Below are positions 52,712 to 53,421 of a DNA stretch of 53,421 nt, piece after piece. This stretch comes from Rhodocyclales bacterium. GTDB taxonomy: Bacteria; Pseudomonadota; Gammaproteobacteria; Burkholderiales; Rhodocyclaceae. The notes beneath the pieces are model-generated. The model was not told where the DNA came from. It worked only from the letters and a program-made list of their open reading frames with translations, and ran no database searches. Numbering within the stretch: the first letter of the stretch is position 1; every line of letters starts with the position of its first letter. The position numbers and the translations under genes were made by a program. Location: positions 1-53,421 of the forward strand of contig JACOUN010000048.1 in NCBI GenBank assembly GCA_016177805.1, written 5' to 3'.

Positions 52712-53421
52712 CTGATGCCTTGATAAAAGTCGATGTAGGTCTGGCGCCCCCTAGGCACGTCCCCGCCACCTGCGTTGATGAATGGGCCAAAGCTACGGAA
52801 GGGAGCTTGTCCTCCAGCCCAACCAGGCGCTTGGCGGCCTACTGCGTCTTGCCGAATAAAGAAGTGCCGCACATCCGGCGGGCTCAGATTGCCGGCCATA
52901 TTCGCCGCATCAACTGCGAGCTGCCATTGCCGTTGTTCAATCGGATTGTTTCCTTGCGGCTGACTGTAATGAACATTGGCATTCCGAGCCTGCACTTCCG
53001 CAACCCAAGCCCGAGCTTCTTGAAGCTCAGCAGCGGAAGCTGGATCCCAGTTCACAACGTCGTAGACGTTTCTGGCGCCTGGACTCAACTGCGGATACAG
53101 CCCTGCCGTCTCTCCGTAAATAGCGCGGGGCGCTGCCGGATGCTGGAGCTGGTTAAAGAGATACCCAAATGACGCTGTGTAAGCTCCATTTGCGAACTTC
53201 CCTCCCCCAATAACCGAGGCCGTGCCCCCGATCACGGCGCGCGCAATCAGATTAGCAGCAACGTCGTTGGTCATCAACTTCGGTCCGGCGAACTCGGCAA
53301 AGCCCGCCGAGAGAGCGCCTTGACCGCATCTCCCGCCGCTTGCCGCGGCACTGATGCATCCCGCGCCCGCATGCAGTAACGGGCCTCCGCCAAGATTACC
53401 TGCGCCATAGAAGAGTGCCGC
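52708..53421 (-). CDS. RHS/haemagglutinin-like polymorphic toxin, C-terminal part
   Basis: The frame is open to the right edge of the window, so the 5' part is missing. The visible 237 residues start with a Gly/Ala-rich stretch (GAGNLGGGPLLHAGAGCISAAASGG, in part), then CGQGALSAGFAEFAGP and ARAVIGGTASVIGGGKFANGAYTASFGYLFNQL, the segment that commonly precedes the variable C-terminal toxin domain in RHS and haemagglutinin-type proteins. The last about 125 residues (SPGARNVYDVVNWDPASAAELQEARAWVAEVQARNAN, in part) form a variable domain I do not recognise. It is followed without gap by the exported candidate immunity gene. Confidence 0.7.
   Translation of the reverse strand, partial: AALFYGAGNLGGGPLLHAGAGCISAAASGGRCGQGALSAGFAEFAGPKLMTNDVAANLIARAVIGGTASVIGGGKFANGAYTASFGYLFNQLQHPAAPRAIYGETAGLYPQLSPGARNVYDVVNWDPASAAELQEARAWVAEVQARNANVHYSQPQGNNPIEQRQWQLAVDAANMAGNLSPPDVRHFFIRQDAVGRQAPGWAGGQAPFRSFGPFINAGGGDVPRGRQTYIDFYQGIR

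Overview
The window is high-GC DNA from a betaproteobacterium. The gene content resembles facultatively denitrifying aromatic degraders of the Azoarcus/Aromatoleum/Thauera group (an inference from content and operon order; no rRNA or tRNA gene is visible). Its centre is a benzoyl-CoA catabolic island encoding both known ways of opening the ring. The far right is an accessory region of REP-type elements, IS debris and polymorphic-toxin-like modules.

Positions 1-12575, minus strand, read from right to left: an anaerobic benzoyl-CoA operon in the order of the Azoarcus bzd cluster. It holds the ATP-dependent benzoyl-CoA reductase (bzdNOPQ), ferredoxin (bzdM), three small accessory genes (bzdS, bzdT GNAT-like, bzdU PHP-like), a large multi-cofactor NAD(P)H:ferredoxin oxidoreductase (bzdV), the diene hydratase (bzdW/dch), hydroxyacyl-CoA dehydrogenase (bzdX/had) and ring hydrolase (bzdY/oah), then the start of an Old Yellow Enzyme family gene. 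Many gaps in this operon are filled by short palindromic repeats of several unrelated families.

Positions 12955-24108, minus strand: a GAF-GAF-PAS-adenylate cyclase, then an apparent operon of FlK-like thioesterase, PadBCD-like molybdoenzyme (phenylacetyl-CoA to phenylglyoxylate), and IorA and IorB 2-oxoacid:ferredoxin oxidoreductase. This block could feed phenylacetyl-CoA or arylpyruvates towards benzoyl-CoA.

Positions 24454-39358, mostly plus strand: the aerobic box pathway (boxR, boxC, boxB, boxA, hemerythrin-like gene), a second BzdR/BoxR-type regulator on the minus strand, a DUF4863-like gene, benzoate-CoA ligase, a five-gene branched-chain-type ABC importer and an alpha/beta hydrolase. 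boxD is not present in the window. A 14-bp palindrome occurs at all three regulatory regions (bzdN, boxR, and between the second regulator and the DUF4863 gene), usually over a -10 box. This is the likely BzdR/BoxR operator tying anaerobic ring reduction, aerobic epoxidation and benzoate activation together.

Positions 39339-48871, minus strand: a tightly overlapping operon for a type II secretion/type IV pilus-like machine: GspG-F-E, PilM-N-O-P-like proteins, a lipoprotein secretin carrying TPRs and a cohesin-like C-terminus, and three pseudopilins. Its first gene, gspG, appears to take its start codon from a REP-associated transposase and its leader peptide from a REP element.

Positions 48823-53421: REP elements, an intact and a broken REP-associated transposase, a truncated IS630 transposase, and C-terminal modules of RHS/haemagglutinin-like toxins next to small exported proteins, two of which are paralogous lipoproteins.
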